This document shows positions 15,602 through 22,835 of a DNA stretch of 22,835 nucleotides, piece after piece; within the stretch, counting starts at the first letter, position 1, and the number at the start of each line of letters is the position of its first letter. The position numbers and the translations under genes are program-made. Source of the stretch: Bdellovibrio sp. (lineage in GTDB: Bacteria > Bdellovibrionota > Bdellovibrionia > Bdellovibrionales > Bdellovibrionaceae); NCBI GenBank assembly GCA_019104905.1, contig JAHRXB010000291.1, positions 1 to 22,835 of the forward strand, given 5' to 3'. The notes beneath the pieces are model-generated. The model saw nothing but the letters and a program-made list of their open reading frames with translations, was not told the origin of the DNA and did no database searches.

Positions 15602-16480
15602 ATGAAAAGCATGACAGGATACGGCACCGCCAGAGCGCAATCAAAAGACGTTACAGTGGAAGTAAGCATTCGGGCAGTGAATGGTCGTTTCCTGGAGCCT
15701 CGCTTTCATCTTCCCCGGGAATTTGTCGCCTATGAAGGGGAACTTAAGAAGATTCTTGGTCAGTCCTTGATGCGCGGAACGGTGGATGTTTTTGTATCTC
15801 GCCGTGTGAAAAATATGGCGGGTAAGGCGCAGATGACCGTGAACGATGCCTTGGCAAAGAAGTACCTCACGGCATACAAACATCTCTCCAAAGAGTTGGG
15901 CGTTCCATTTCAAGTTCATCTCGAAGTTTTAGCTCGTCTTCCAGATATCATTAGAGTGGAAGAAACCTACGAGTTGTTTGCAGGGGAAGATAAAGTTCTT
16001 AAAAAAGCGTTTTCAGAAGCCTGTAAAAATTGTGACCGCGAACGCGTGCGTGAAGGGAAGGCTTTACGCAAGGATCTTGAAAAATTGCTTCTGTCTTTAG
16101 AGGAACAAGTTAAAGTAATCAGCGAGTTGCGCGGAGAAGCGAACAATCAACTTCAAGAAAAGTATGAGCAGAAAATTCGTGCTCGCCTCAAAGGAAATGA
16201 AATTGATCCGACTCGTTTGTCGCAAGAAATCGTGATCCAGCTTGAGAAGGCCGACATCAATGAAGAGCTTTCACGCCTGGCTGAACATATCAAAAACTAT
16301 CGTCAGTTGGTTTCCTCTCAATCCGCGGAGGGGAAGAAATTGGATTTTTATACTCAAGAGCTGCTCCGCGAGGTGAATACGATTGGCTCAAAGTCTCAGG
16401 TAGCCAAGATCACTCAGACCGTGGTAGAAGCAAAAACCCTTATTGAAAGACTTAGAGAACAGGTTCAAAACGTTCAATGA
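15602..16480 (+). CDS. yicC: YicC/YloC-family endoribonuclease
   Basis: 292-residue member of the YicC family, for which endoribonuclease activity has been reported in E. coli; the natural targets here are unknown. The N-terminal domain begins with the invariant MKSMTGYGTA and has AVNGRFLEPRFHLPREF. The C-terminal domain has RLSQEIVIQLEKADINEELSRL and the signature GKKLDFYTQELLREVNTIGSKS. A GGAGA signal lies 6 bases before the ATG. The stop overlaps gmk by four bases (ATGA), and yicC-gmk-rpoZ is a widespread gene order. Confidence 0.95.
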   Translation: MKSMTGYGTARAQSKDVTVEVSIRAVNGRFLEPRFHLPREFVAYEGELKKILGQSLMRGTVDVFVSRRVKNMAGKAQMTVNDALAKKYLTAYKHLSKELGVPFQVHLEVLARLPDIIRVEETYELFAGEDKVLKKAFSEACKNCDRERVREGKALRKDLEKLLLSLEEQVKVISELRGEANNQLQEKYEQKIRARLKGNEIDPTRLSQEIVIQLEKADINEELSRLAEHIKNYRQLVSSQSAEGKKLDFYTQELLREVNTIGSKSQVAKITQTVVEAKTLIERLREQVQNVQ

Positions 16481-17034
16481 AGACGCGTCTTATAATAGTT
16501 GCCGCTCCAAGCGGTGCAGGAAAAAGCAGTTTTGTCGAAAAGATCAGCCAGGAGGATCCTCGCTTGGTCGACATTATTACTTTTACGACACGTTCTATGC
16601 GAAAAGGGGAAAGTGAAGGGAAACCCTATCACTTTATCGCTGCGGAAGATTTTCAAAATAAGATCAAAGAAGGCTTTTTTGTAGAATGGGCCAAGGTTCA
16701 TACGAACTTTTACGGCACCTCCTATCAGTCTATTGAGGACACTTGGAAGCAGGGAAAGTGCGCCATTATGGATATCGACATCCAGGGGGTTGCGACCTTC
16801 AAGGCGAAGTTTCCGGATGCTAAGACGGTCTTTATCCTTCCCCCTTCGATTGATGAGTTGCGTCGAAGAATCACAAAGAGGGATGGGGGCGTTCCGGCGG
16901 ATATTGAGGTTCGCATGGCCAACGCTGAAAAAGAGATCCGTGAGGCCTCCAAATTTGATTATCAGATCGTGAACGACAACTTTGAACAATCCTACGCTCA
17001 ATTTAAAAAAATCGTTGAAGAATTGCTAACTTAG
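16477..17034 (+). CDS. gmk: Guanylate kinase
   Basis: Phosphorylates GMP to GDP with ATP, supplying the GDP/GTP pool. The 185-residue protein has P-loop APSGAGKS (10-17), TFTTRSMRKGESEGKPYHF (GMP-binding Arg and Tyr), EWAKVHTNFYGTS, DIDIQGV and the RRRITKRDG lid. The start overlaps the yicC stop (ATGA), so translation is coupled. Its place beside rpoZ and near rsh puts it in a guanine-nucleotide and stringent-response setting; in several bacteria this enzyme is itself inhibited by ppGpp. Confidence 0.97.
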   Translation: MKTRLIIVAAPSGAGKSSFVEKISQEDPRLVDIITFTTRSMRKGESEGKPYHFIAAEDFQNKIKEGFFVEWAKVHTNFYGTSYQSIEDTWKQGKCAIMDIDIQGVATFKAKFPDAKTVFILPPSIDELRRRITKRDGGVPADIEVRMANAEKEIREASKFDYQIVNDNFEQSYAQFKKIVEELLT

Positions 17035-17137
17035 CGGTAGTTTGGCCGAATTGACTTTCTGCACCCCTATGCAAATGGGGGGAACAATGGTAAAGTTTCA
17101 GTGATTATTTCTTGAAGAATTGCTTTCTGGAGGCGAA

Positions 17138-17377
17138 ATGGCTCGTGTAACTGTTGAAGATTGCTTGGAAAAAGTTCCTAATAGATTTGCTCTTGTTTTG
17201 ATGGTTGCAAAAAGAGCGAAGCAACTTCTTAAGGGTGCCGAGGCGACTGTTTCTACTCGCAGCAATAAGTACATCGTCAGCGCACTTCGTGAGGTGGCGA
17301 TCGGAAACGTAGGGTACCAAGAGACTTTGGATACAGCGGAAGTGATTCGTCAAATCGAGAAAGATTTGAACAAGTAA
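17138..17377 (+). CDS. rpoZ: RNA polymerase omega subunit
   Basis: Small RNA polymerase subunit that assists beta' folding and forms half of ppGpp site 1. The 79-residue product begins [27 protein letters not shown], matching the E. coli pattern including the N-terminal MAR triplet that contacts ppGpp. Start ATG 17138 is fixed by GGAGG (17129-17133) and the family N-terminus; an upstream TTG at 17120 reads through the Shine-Dalgarno and is rejected. The 103-base gap after gmk has TTGACT at 17051 but no matching -10, so I do not call a promoter. A strong terminator follows. Confidence 0.96.
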   Translation: MARVTVEDCLEKVPNRFALVLMVAKRAKQLLKGAEATVSTRSNKYIVSALREVAIGNVGYQETLDTAEVIRQIEKDLNK

Positions 17378-17405
17378 TAGAGTTTTCTTTTATTTTGGAC
17401 TTGAG

Positions 17406-17437
17406 ATAGGGCTTTCGAAGGAAAGCCCTATTTTTTT
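17406..17437 (+). terminator. Intrinsic terminator after rpoZ
   Basis: A perfect 11-bp stem (ATAGGGCTTTC 17406-17416 with GAAAGCCCTAT 17421-17431), GAAG tetraloop, and a run of seven Ts to 17437. It separates the mutL-to-rpoZ unit from rsh. Confidence 0.93.
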
Positions 17438-17464
17438 GCCTTCAGAGAGGCTCAGGCCAAGGTC

Positions 17465-17481
17465 ATTGAGGTTTCCTCAAT
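17465..17481. repeat. Perfect 7-bp inverted repeat upstream of rsh
   Basis: ATTGAGG (17465-17471) and CCTCAAT (17475-17481) flank TTT. It lies in the 207-base gap between rpoZ and rsh, the longest gene-free stretch in the window, about 70 bases upstream of the candidate -35. It could be a regulator site or chance; no T run follows. The rest of this gap holds only the rpoZ terminator and the rsh promoter candidate. Confidence 0.35.
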
Positions 17482-17547
17482 CCCTTAGACAAAGGTCTCA
17501 CCTCTTCGAAAATACCAGTAAATTTAAAGCCTTATTTTAAATCTTAG

Positions 17548-17576
17548 TTGGAGCCCTTCGACTCCTCGGGTAAACT
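17548..17576 (+). promoter_or_regulatory. Candidate rsh promoter (possibly leaderless)
   Basis: TTGGAG (17548-17553, 4 of 6) and TAAACT (17571-17576, 4 of 6) are separated by exactly 17 bases. Only eight bases lie between the -10 and ATG 17585, so transcription would begin at or within a few bases of the start codon. No Shine-Dalgarno precedes the ATG. Confidence 0.4.
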
Positions 17577-17584
17577 TTTTAGAT

Positions 17585-19801
17585 ATGGTTGAGCCCCTGA
17601 AAGAGAATGGCGTAAGCCAAAAGCCTGTGAAAACTTTAGAAGATCTTCTGAGTCGTATTCGCAGTTACTACCCGAACGCAGACTTAAAGGTGATCGAAAA
17701 AGCTTATTCTTTTTCAGAGAAAGCTCACGAAGGACAGATTCGTCGAAGTGGAGAGCCTTATATTTCTCATCCTCTTTCTGTCGCCGCCATTTTGGCGGAT
17801 CTTCATTTAGATTTGGACACCATTGCGACAGGACTTCTCCACGACACGGTGGAAGACACTCACGCGACTTTGGAAGACATCCGCCGGGAATTCGGCGAGG
17901 TGATTGCCCATCTGGTGGATGGAGTGACCAAGATTGGTCAGATGAAGTTCAAAAACAGTCACGAGAAACAAGGCGAGAATATTCGCAAAATGATCGTGGC
18001 GATGGGAAAAGATGTTCGCGTCGTGCTGGTGAAGTTGGCGGACCGACTTCACAACATGCGAACCTTGAATTTCATGCCCTTTGAAAAACAAGAGCGCATT
18101 GCTTTAGAGACTCTTGAAATCTACACGCCTCTTGCGGGGCGCATGGGTATTAGCTCCTTGAAGATTGAACTCGAAGATTTGTGTTTCCGCTACTACCGCC
18201 CTGACATGTATTATCAATTGGTCCAACAGTTTAAGAAGACTGAGGCGGAGCAGAATCGTTACATTGACGACGTTAAAAGCATGATCTCAAAGGAACTGAC
18301 AAAGGCCGGTTTCAAGTTTGAGGTGTATGGACGTTCGAAGCACTTGTGGTCCATCTATCGTAAGATGCAGTCTCGTAATATTGATTACGATCAGGTTTAT
18401 GACGTTCTGGCGTTCCGGGTGATTGTGGGAAATGTGGCCGAATGTTACGCGGCTTTGGGGCTTGTGCATTCGCTGTGGAAGCCGATCCCGGGGCGTTTTA
18501 AAGATTTCATCGCCATGCCGAAAGCCAATAACTATCAGTCTTTGCATACGACCGTCATTGGGCCTGGTGGGGAGCGTATTGAAATTCAAATTCGTACTGA
18601 AGAAATGCATTTGGTTGCAGAGCGCGGGATCGCGGCCCACTGGAAGTATAAAGAGCGCGGCAAGATGGTCGATGATTCTGACTTTCAGCAAGCCAACTGG
18701 CTGCGTGATTTGGTGACCCTGCATCAACAAGTGCGCAGTCCGGATGAGTTTTTAGATACCGTGAAGACGGACTTGTTTGAGACGGAAATTTACGTGTTTA
18801 CTCCGACAGGGGACGTGCGTGAATTCCCCGAAGGGGCGACGCCTGTTGATTTTGCCTATGCGGTACACACAGAGTTGGGAAATCGCATTGTCGGCGCCCG
18901 TGTGAATGGCAAAATGGTTCCTTTGAAATATCAATTGCAAAATGGGGATACGGTTGAGGTGATGACCTCTAAAACCCAAGTTCCTTCGAAAGACTGGCTC
19001 AAATTTGTTGTTACGAACAAAGCCAAGTCAAAAATCCGCGCTTTCGTCAAAGAAGAGCAGCGTCGCCGCGCAATCATGCTGGGGAAAGAATTGGTGGAAA
19101 AAGAGTTCCGCAAATTTGGCATGGCGGCCGTGAAGTACCTCAAAGGACCTGCTTTTGAAGCCTATCTTAAAGATCATGGACTTGCGGATATTGATGAGCT
19201 TTATGTCACTGTGGGATACGGAAAGCTTGAAACGCGAATTTTGGTTGAAAGACTGACTCCTGAAAACATCGCCAAAGAAGCAGCTAAGACGGATGATTCT
19301 TCCTTCATGGAAAAAGTCATGCGTGCGGCGACTCAAAAAACTCGTAAGACAAATTCTTTGATCAGCGTCGATGGCATGGATGACGTTCTGGTTCACTATG
19401 CGAAATGCTGTCATCCAATTCCTGGAGATCCTATTGTCGGCTTTATCAGTCGAGGACGTGGTATCACCATTCATCGCAGTGACTGTCGCAAAGCTTTTGA
19501 ATTTGATCAGCTTCGCAAGGTTGATGTGAACTGGAATGTGAAGCAGGCCGGCGAAGGACAAGAGCGAGTCGTTCGCCTTAAGATTATTTCTCAAGACATT
19601 CCTGGATTATTGAAGTTAATGTCTGAGGCTTTTGCGCAGCAAGGGATCAACATTCAGTCAGCGCAAATTCGCACGACTAAAGATAAAAAAGCTGTTTGTC
19701 ATTTTGAAGTCAGTGTACAGAACGCCAGCCAGTTGAACCAAGCTATCTATGAGATTCAAAAGATCAAAGGTATAATTGGTGTCACTCGTGTTATTCACTA
19801 A
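17585..19801 (+). CDS. rsh: Bifunctional (p)ppGpp synthetase/hydrolase (RelA/SpoT homologue)
   Basis: Makes and degrades the alarmone (p)ppGpp. The 738-residue long Rsh has an HD hydrolase domain with intact HDTVED (86-91), and a synthetase domain with RFKD (304-307), the RxKD motif of bifunctional enzymes (RelA-only enzymes have ExDD), followed by NNYQSLHT and EIQIRT. Next are TGS (EIYVFTPTGDVREFPEGATPVDFAYAVH), the helical region, a zinc/cysteine segment (Cys608-Cys609, SDCRK) and a C-terminal ACT domain (about 660-738). Both active sites look intact, so this may be the main stringent-response enzyme. It follows the rpoZ terminator and probably has its own promoter. No Shine-Dalgarno is seen. 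The 3' end overlaps the kinase gene by about 23 bases. Confidence 0.96.
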   Translation: MVEPLKENGVSQKPVKTLEDLLSRIRSYYPNADLKVIEKAYSFSEKAHEGQIRRSGEPYISHPLSVAAILADLHLDLDTIATGLLHDTVEDTHATLEDIRREFGEVIAHLVDGVTKIGQMKFKNSHEKQGENIRKMIVAMGKDVRVVLVKLADRLHNMRTLNFMPFEKQERIALETLEIYTPLAGRMGISSLKIELEDLCFRYYRPDMYYQLVQQFKKTEAEQNRYIDDVKSMISKELTKAGFKFEVYGRSKHLWSIYRKMQSRNIDYDQVYDVLAFRVIVGNVAECYAALGLVHSLWKPIPGRFKDFIAMPKANNYQSLHTTVIGPGGERIEIQIRTEEMHLVAERGIAAHWKYKERGKMVDDSDFQQANWLRDLVTLHQQVRSPDEFLDTVKTDLFETEIYVFTPTGDVREFPEGATPVDFAYAVHTELGNRIVGARVNGKMVPLKYQLQNGDTVEVMTSKTQVPSKDWLKFVVTNKAKSKIRAFVKEEQRRRAIMLGKELVEKEFRKFGMAAVKYLKGPAFEAYLKDHGLADIDELYVTVGYGKLETRILVERLTPENIAKEAAKTDDSSFMEKVMRAATQKTRKTNSLISVDGMDDVLVHYAKCCHPIPGDPIVGFISRGRGITIHRSDCRKAFEFDQLRKVDVNWNVKQAGEGQERVVRLKIISQDIPGLLKLMSEAFAQQGINIQSAQIRTTKDKKAVCHFEVSVQNASQLNQAIYEIQKIKGIIGVTRVIH

Positions 19802-22391
19802 GTTTTCTCAAAGGTTGCATCAGATACTGGCGTCGATCGTTTTTGTCGTTGGTATCGCCGTCATGATCGGCTGGATCTTGCAGAATCCAGCCATCATTCA
19901 GCTGGGGCCCGACTTGTCCCCCATGGTTTTTAATACAGGGCTTTGCCTTGTCGCTTTGGCGACAGGGATTGCTTTTGCAAATGCTAAGACGTCTCTTATC
20001 TCCAAAGTCTCCGTGGGAGTTGTCGTTGTTATCAGCGGTGTCACCTTAGTTCAATATATCTTCGCGATTGATTTAGGCGTGGATACCTTTTTTAATAAAC
20101 CCTTTTACAGTATTGGAATGCCTTTTCCGGGGCGCATGGCTGTAAGTACCGCGACGTGCTTGTTGATTCTGGCTTTATCCTGTTGCCAGAAAAAAGAAAA
20201 ATACACTTTCCAAATGTTGAGTGCGACGGGAGCTTCTTTAGTATTGGGGTTTTCACTCATAGGAAGTCTCAGCTATTTTTTGGGTTTTAACTCTGAATAC
20301 GGATGGGGAAGTTTTTCCCGGATGGCGCTTCATACCTCGCTGTCGTTGACGATGTTGGCGCTGGCCACGCTGTGGTTCTTGCGTCTTCAGGTGGGAAAAG
20401 TTTCCATTCACGATCGGGCGTTGACGCCGTTCTTTGTGGTTGTGACAGGGGTCCTCACGACGATATTGATATGGCAGCTTTTGGTTTTAAGAGATCAAGA
20501 AAGAAATAAAAAGTTGACCCAAATACGGGTCGAGAGTTTGAAGGCTCATCTTGATAATGTTTTTACTCCATTAGAAAAGTCCTTAGGGCAGATGTCGCGA
20601 AGATTTTCCGCGGGAGCATATTCTAGTGAGAAAATGTGGAAGGTGGATGCAGAAGGTTTTTTTGCTGAGTTCCGTGGATTGCATCGTCTTTTTTGGGCCG
20701 ATCAAGAAGGGGTGATTCGCTGGGCCTATCCGGCGTCTGGTGGAGGGACTCAACTTCTAAACACCAAGGTGTGGGGAACGAGTAAAGATCTCCAGGCCCG
20801 TTTTATGGAGCTGACAAAGGGTCACAGAGTTTCCTTGTCGAACATCATTGAATTTAGAACTGGTGGAAAAGGATTTGTCCTTTTTGTTCCGATTCATGTG
20901 GAGGCGAAATACGAAGGGGTCGTCGCGGCCGCAGTTTTGTCTGAACCATTTTTTAATGAGGTCGCCGATATTCCTGGATACGACTTGGTGATCTATGAGC
21001 AAGGACGAGAGGTTTTCCGTAAAGGGACGCCGGATCCCGTTTTTGCCCGTGACTGGAAAGTGAATAGTTCTTACCGGGAGCTTGGCGTTCATTGGGAAAT
21101 CGAGGTTGTTCCGTCGGACGCAGTGATTCGAGAGAATACTTCAAATCTTCCGGGTGTGGTTCTTTTGTTTGGAGTGAGTGTGTCACTTCTTTTGGGGATT
21201 GCTCTGCGATTTTATAATCTTGCCAAGGAATCCGAGCGTGCCGCGAAAGAAGCCTATGATTTTAAAACAGCAGGTATGAACAGCGTTCCATTGCTGATTA
21301 TATCCCTGGATAAAAATACAGTGATTCGCGAGATGAATAAGACGGCCGAAGAACTCTTGGAATACAAAAACGAAGAAGTTGTGGGGCAAGCCACTCCATT
21401 GATCTTTCATGATATGAATGAAGTGCACGAGGTCCGAACGAAGATGGAGAGGGAGTTGGGTTACCCCATTGCTTTAGGTGCGGACTTTATCTCGGCGGCC
21501 GATAAGTTGAGAATGACAAGAGCTTCCGAGTGGACTCAAATCAGCAAATCAGGAAAACGTTATGTGATGACGATGTCGATGAATCCGATTCGCAACGAGA
21601 ACGGAGAGATCACAGGTTATTTAGAGATTCTTGAAGACGTCACTGAATTGAGAGAAAAAGAAAAAATTCTGAAGGATCAAGAACTTAAAATGTTAACCTC
21701 GGCTCGTCTGGCGTCATTAGGAGAAATGGCCGCTGGAATCGCCCACGAAATCAATAATCCCTTAGCCATCATTAGTGGGCACGTCGGCGTTTTGCGTAAG
21801 ACGCTGCAACACAAAGGGTTGGGGGACGATCAAGAATTGCAGAAGAAAACCGACTCCATTGAATCTGTCGTACAACGAATCGCCAAGATTGTTCGTGGAC
21901 TGCGCACTTATTCGCGAGAGTCAGAGGCCAGTGGCGATGAGTGGGTGTCCATTGAGTCATTGGTTGATGATACTTTGGCTTTTTGCCATGAAAGATTTAA
22001 GTTGGAGGGTGTGGAGCTTTCTGCGGTGTTAGAACCTCAACTAAAGATCAAAGCCCGATCTTATCAAATTTCTCAGGTTCTTTTGAATTTACTTAACAAC
22101 GCCTTGGATGCCGTTCAAGCGAGTAAGTATAAAAAAGTCGTGATTGAAGCCCGGAGAGGCAAAGAGGGAATAGAAATCAGCGTCTCTGACACAGGCCCTG
22201 GGGTTCCCTACAATATGCGAGAGAAGATCATGGAGCCTTTTTTTACCACCAAGGAAGTCGGGCAGGGAGTTGGCTTGGGATTGAGTATTTCACAGGGAAT
22301 TATTCAGTCCCACAACGGGAAGCTTTATTTGGATGAGGCCTCTGCGAAAACACGCTTTGTTATCTGGTTTCCGCCTCAGGATAATCTATAG
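19779..22391 (+). CDS. Hybrid-free sensor histidine kinase (7TM, CHASE-like, PAS, HisKA, HATPase)
   Basis: 870-residue membrane sensor kinase. The N-terminus holds about seven hydrophobic helices (roughly 14-35, 48-68, 73-97, 118-135, 144-170, 182-200, 215-237). Next is an extracytoplasmic domain (about 240-450) with CHASE-like features (LHRLFWADQEGVIRW, GGKGFVLFVPI, GVVAAAVLSEPFF), then an eighth helix (about 452-475), a PAS domain (about 500-625), and HisKA with phospho-acceptor His656 in GIAHEINNPLA. The HATPase domain has NLLNNALDA, DTGPGVP and GVGLGLSI. There is no receiver domain and no response-regulator gene beside it, so its partner lies elsewhere. GTG 19779 is chosen because AAAGG (19766-19770) is 8 bases upstream; TTG 19776 and GTG 19788 are alternatives. 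It starts inside rsh, suggesting co-expression. The ligand is unknown. Confidence 0.92.
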   Translation: MSLVLFTKFSQRLHQILASIVFVVGIAVMIGWILQNPAIIQLGPDLSPMVFNTGLCLVALATGIAFANAKTSLISKVSVGVVVVISGVTLVQYIFAIDLGVDTFFNKPFYSIGMPFPGRMAVSTATCLLILALSCCQKKEKYTFQMLSATGASLVLGFSLIGSLSYFLGFNSEYGWGSFSRMALHTSLSLTMLALATLWFLRLQVGKVSIHDRALTPFFVVVTGVLTTILIWQLLVLRDQERNKKLTQIRVESLKAHLDNVFTPLEKSLGQMSRRFSAGAYSSEKMWKVDAEGFFAEFRGLHRLFWADQEGVIRWAYPASGGGTQLLNTKVWGTSKDLQARFMELTKGHRVSLSNIIEFRTGGKGFVLFVPIHVEAKYEGVVAAAVLSEPFFNEVADIPGYDLVIYEQGREVFRKGTPDPVFARDWKVNSSYRELGVHWEIEVVPSDAVIRENTSNLPGVVLLFGVSVSLLLGIALRFYNLAKESERAAKEAYDFKTAGMNSVPLLIISLDKNTVIREMNKTAEELLEYKNEEVVGQATPLIFHDMNEVHEVRTKMERELGYPIALGADFISAADKLRMTRASEWTQISKSGKRYVMTMSMNPIRNENGEITGYLEILEDVTELREKEKILKDQELKMLTSARLASLGEMAAGIAHEINNPLAIISGHVGVLRKTLQHKGLGDDQELQKKTDSIESVVQRIAKIVRGLRTYSRESEASGDEWVSIESLVDDTLAFCHERFKLEGVELSAVLEPQLKIKARSYQISQVLLNLLNNALDAVQASKYKKVVIEARRGKEGIEISVSDTGPGVPYNMREKIMEPFFTTKEVGQGVGLGLSISQGIIQSHNGKLYLDEASAKTRFVIWFPPQDNL

Positions 22392-22835
22392 ATTCCAAGC
22401 CCATCCGGCTTTAATCAAAATCATGCTGGCTTTCACTGTGTCAGATGCGGGGAACAAATTATACTCGACACTGATGGGAATATAATTTTTTCTATCGCGT
22501 TGAATGTCTGCTCCTACTGCGAAAGTGAACACTTGATTTGTTGAAATTTGTGATTGGTTCAGCGCTGAACTTGATTTGGAAAGAGCCAAGAGGTAACCGA
22601 GTCCGCCGCCAACCCAGGCGCGATAGGCGCCGCTTTGAAGGGGATACCATTTTCCTAATCCATACAAAGAAAGATAATTGATGTTTGCGTCGCAACTGGT
22701 GGAGCTTGAACAGGCTGCGGCGGAAGCCGAGCCAGAAACATTGAACTGTTCAATACCCGCATAACCTCGTCCTACGAAATCGTTACCAAGGACGTAATCG
22801 TAGAAACCGCCAACCCCAAACCCTGATCCACTCAT
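22386..22835 (-). CDS. Outer-membrane beta-barrel protein (5' partial)
   Basis: C-terminal part of a porin-like barrel; the frame is open to the window edge. The codon at 22835 is ATG, but the sequence there (GSGFGVGGFYDYVLG) reads as a mid-barrel strand with no signal peptide, so the gene most likely continues outside. Visible strands: GFGVGGFYDYV, RGYAGIEQFNVSG, INYLSLYGLGKWYP, YRAWVGGGLGYLLA, QVFTFAVGADIQ, YIPISVEYNLFP, ASMILIKAGWAWNL. An Ala/Ser/Cys-rich loop with two cysteines (CSSSTSC) lies between strands and may form a disulfide. The stop overlaps the convergent kinase stop by six bases, and no terminator separates them. Confidence 0.78.
   Translation of the reverse strand: MSGSGFGVGGFYDYVLGNDFVGRGYAGIEQFNVSGSASAAACSSSTSCDANINYLSLYGLGKWYPLQSGAYRAWVGGGLGYLLALSKSSSALNQSQISTNQVFTFAVGADIQRDRKNYIPISVEYNLFPASDTVKASMILIKAGWAWNL

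Noticed and set aside
17051..17079. TTGACT as a promoter for rpoZ
   Set aside because: No acceptable -10 hexamer is found at 16-18 bases; the nearest TATGCA is only 11 bases away.
1..22835. CRISPR arrays, tRNAs, insertion sequences, phage genes
   Set aside because: No spaced direct repeats, cloverleaf, transposase or phage motifs were seen by eye in any part of the window.

Overview
The window looks like chromosomal DNA of a Bdellovibrio-type Gram-negative bacterium (Bdellovibrionota). This assignment is an inference. It rests on the gene order, the Arg/Gly-rich linker before the IF2 GTPase core, an endonuclease-type MutL, a single bifunctional Rsh, and several small outer-membrane barrels and exported proteins between housekeeping genes. 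I could not run a database search. Coding density is very high: no gene-free stretch exceeds about 207 bases, and I saw no tRNA, rRNA, CRISPR array, insertion sequence or phage gene.

Region 1 (1-7999, plus strand) is the classic translation/RNA-decay cluster: infB (5' end cut by the window), rbfA, truB, rpsO, pnp, then an M16 zinc protease and dut. The first three genes overlap by a few bases. rpsO has its own promoter-like element and strong ribosome binding site. The rpsO-pnp gap holds a terminator-like hairpin plus two more hairpins in the pnp leader. A bidirectional terminator closes the cluster after dut.

Region 2 (8021-12734) is the accessory part. Three genes lie on the minus strand: a Yip1-like five-helix membrane protein, a membrane-anchored protein resembling the first part of an alpha/beta hydrolase, and an exported beta-barrel. 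Four diverge on the plus strand: a small membrane protein whose two CxxC pairs are split by a transmembrane hairpin, a polyprenol-phosphate-mannose-synthase-like glycosyltransferase, an SH3b plus beta-barrel envelope protein, and an exported protein with a PD-(D/E)XK nuclease signature. Most encode envelope or exported products of unknown role.

Region 3 (12758-17437, plus) is a compact housekeeping run: mutL, miaA, yicC, gmk and rpoZ, several coupled by stop/start overlaps and ended by a strong terminator. Region 4 (17585-22391, plus) is rsh, a bifunctional (p)ppGpp synthetase/hydrolase, overlapped by a large sensor histidine kinase with 7 TM helices, CHASE-like, PAS, HisKA and HATPase domains and no receiver. 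gmk, rpoZ (omega keeps the MAR N-terminus of ppGpp site 1) and rsh together form a GDP/ppGpp neighbourhood. A further outer-membrane barrel gene converges on the kinase and runs off the right edge.

The most interesting points are the exported PD-(D/E)XK protein, the SH3b-barrel protein, the split CxxC membrane protein, the kinase coupled to rsh, and three genes (rsh, the 9983 barrel, the Yip1-like gene) that lack a Shine-Dalgarno and have a -10-like hexamer 6-8 bases before the ATG, suggesting leaderless transcripts.
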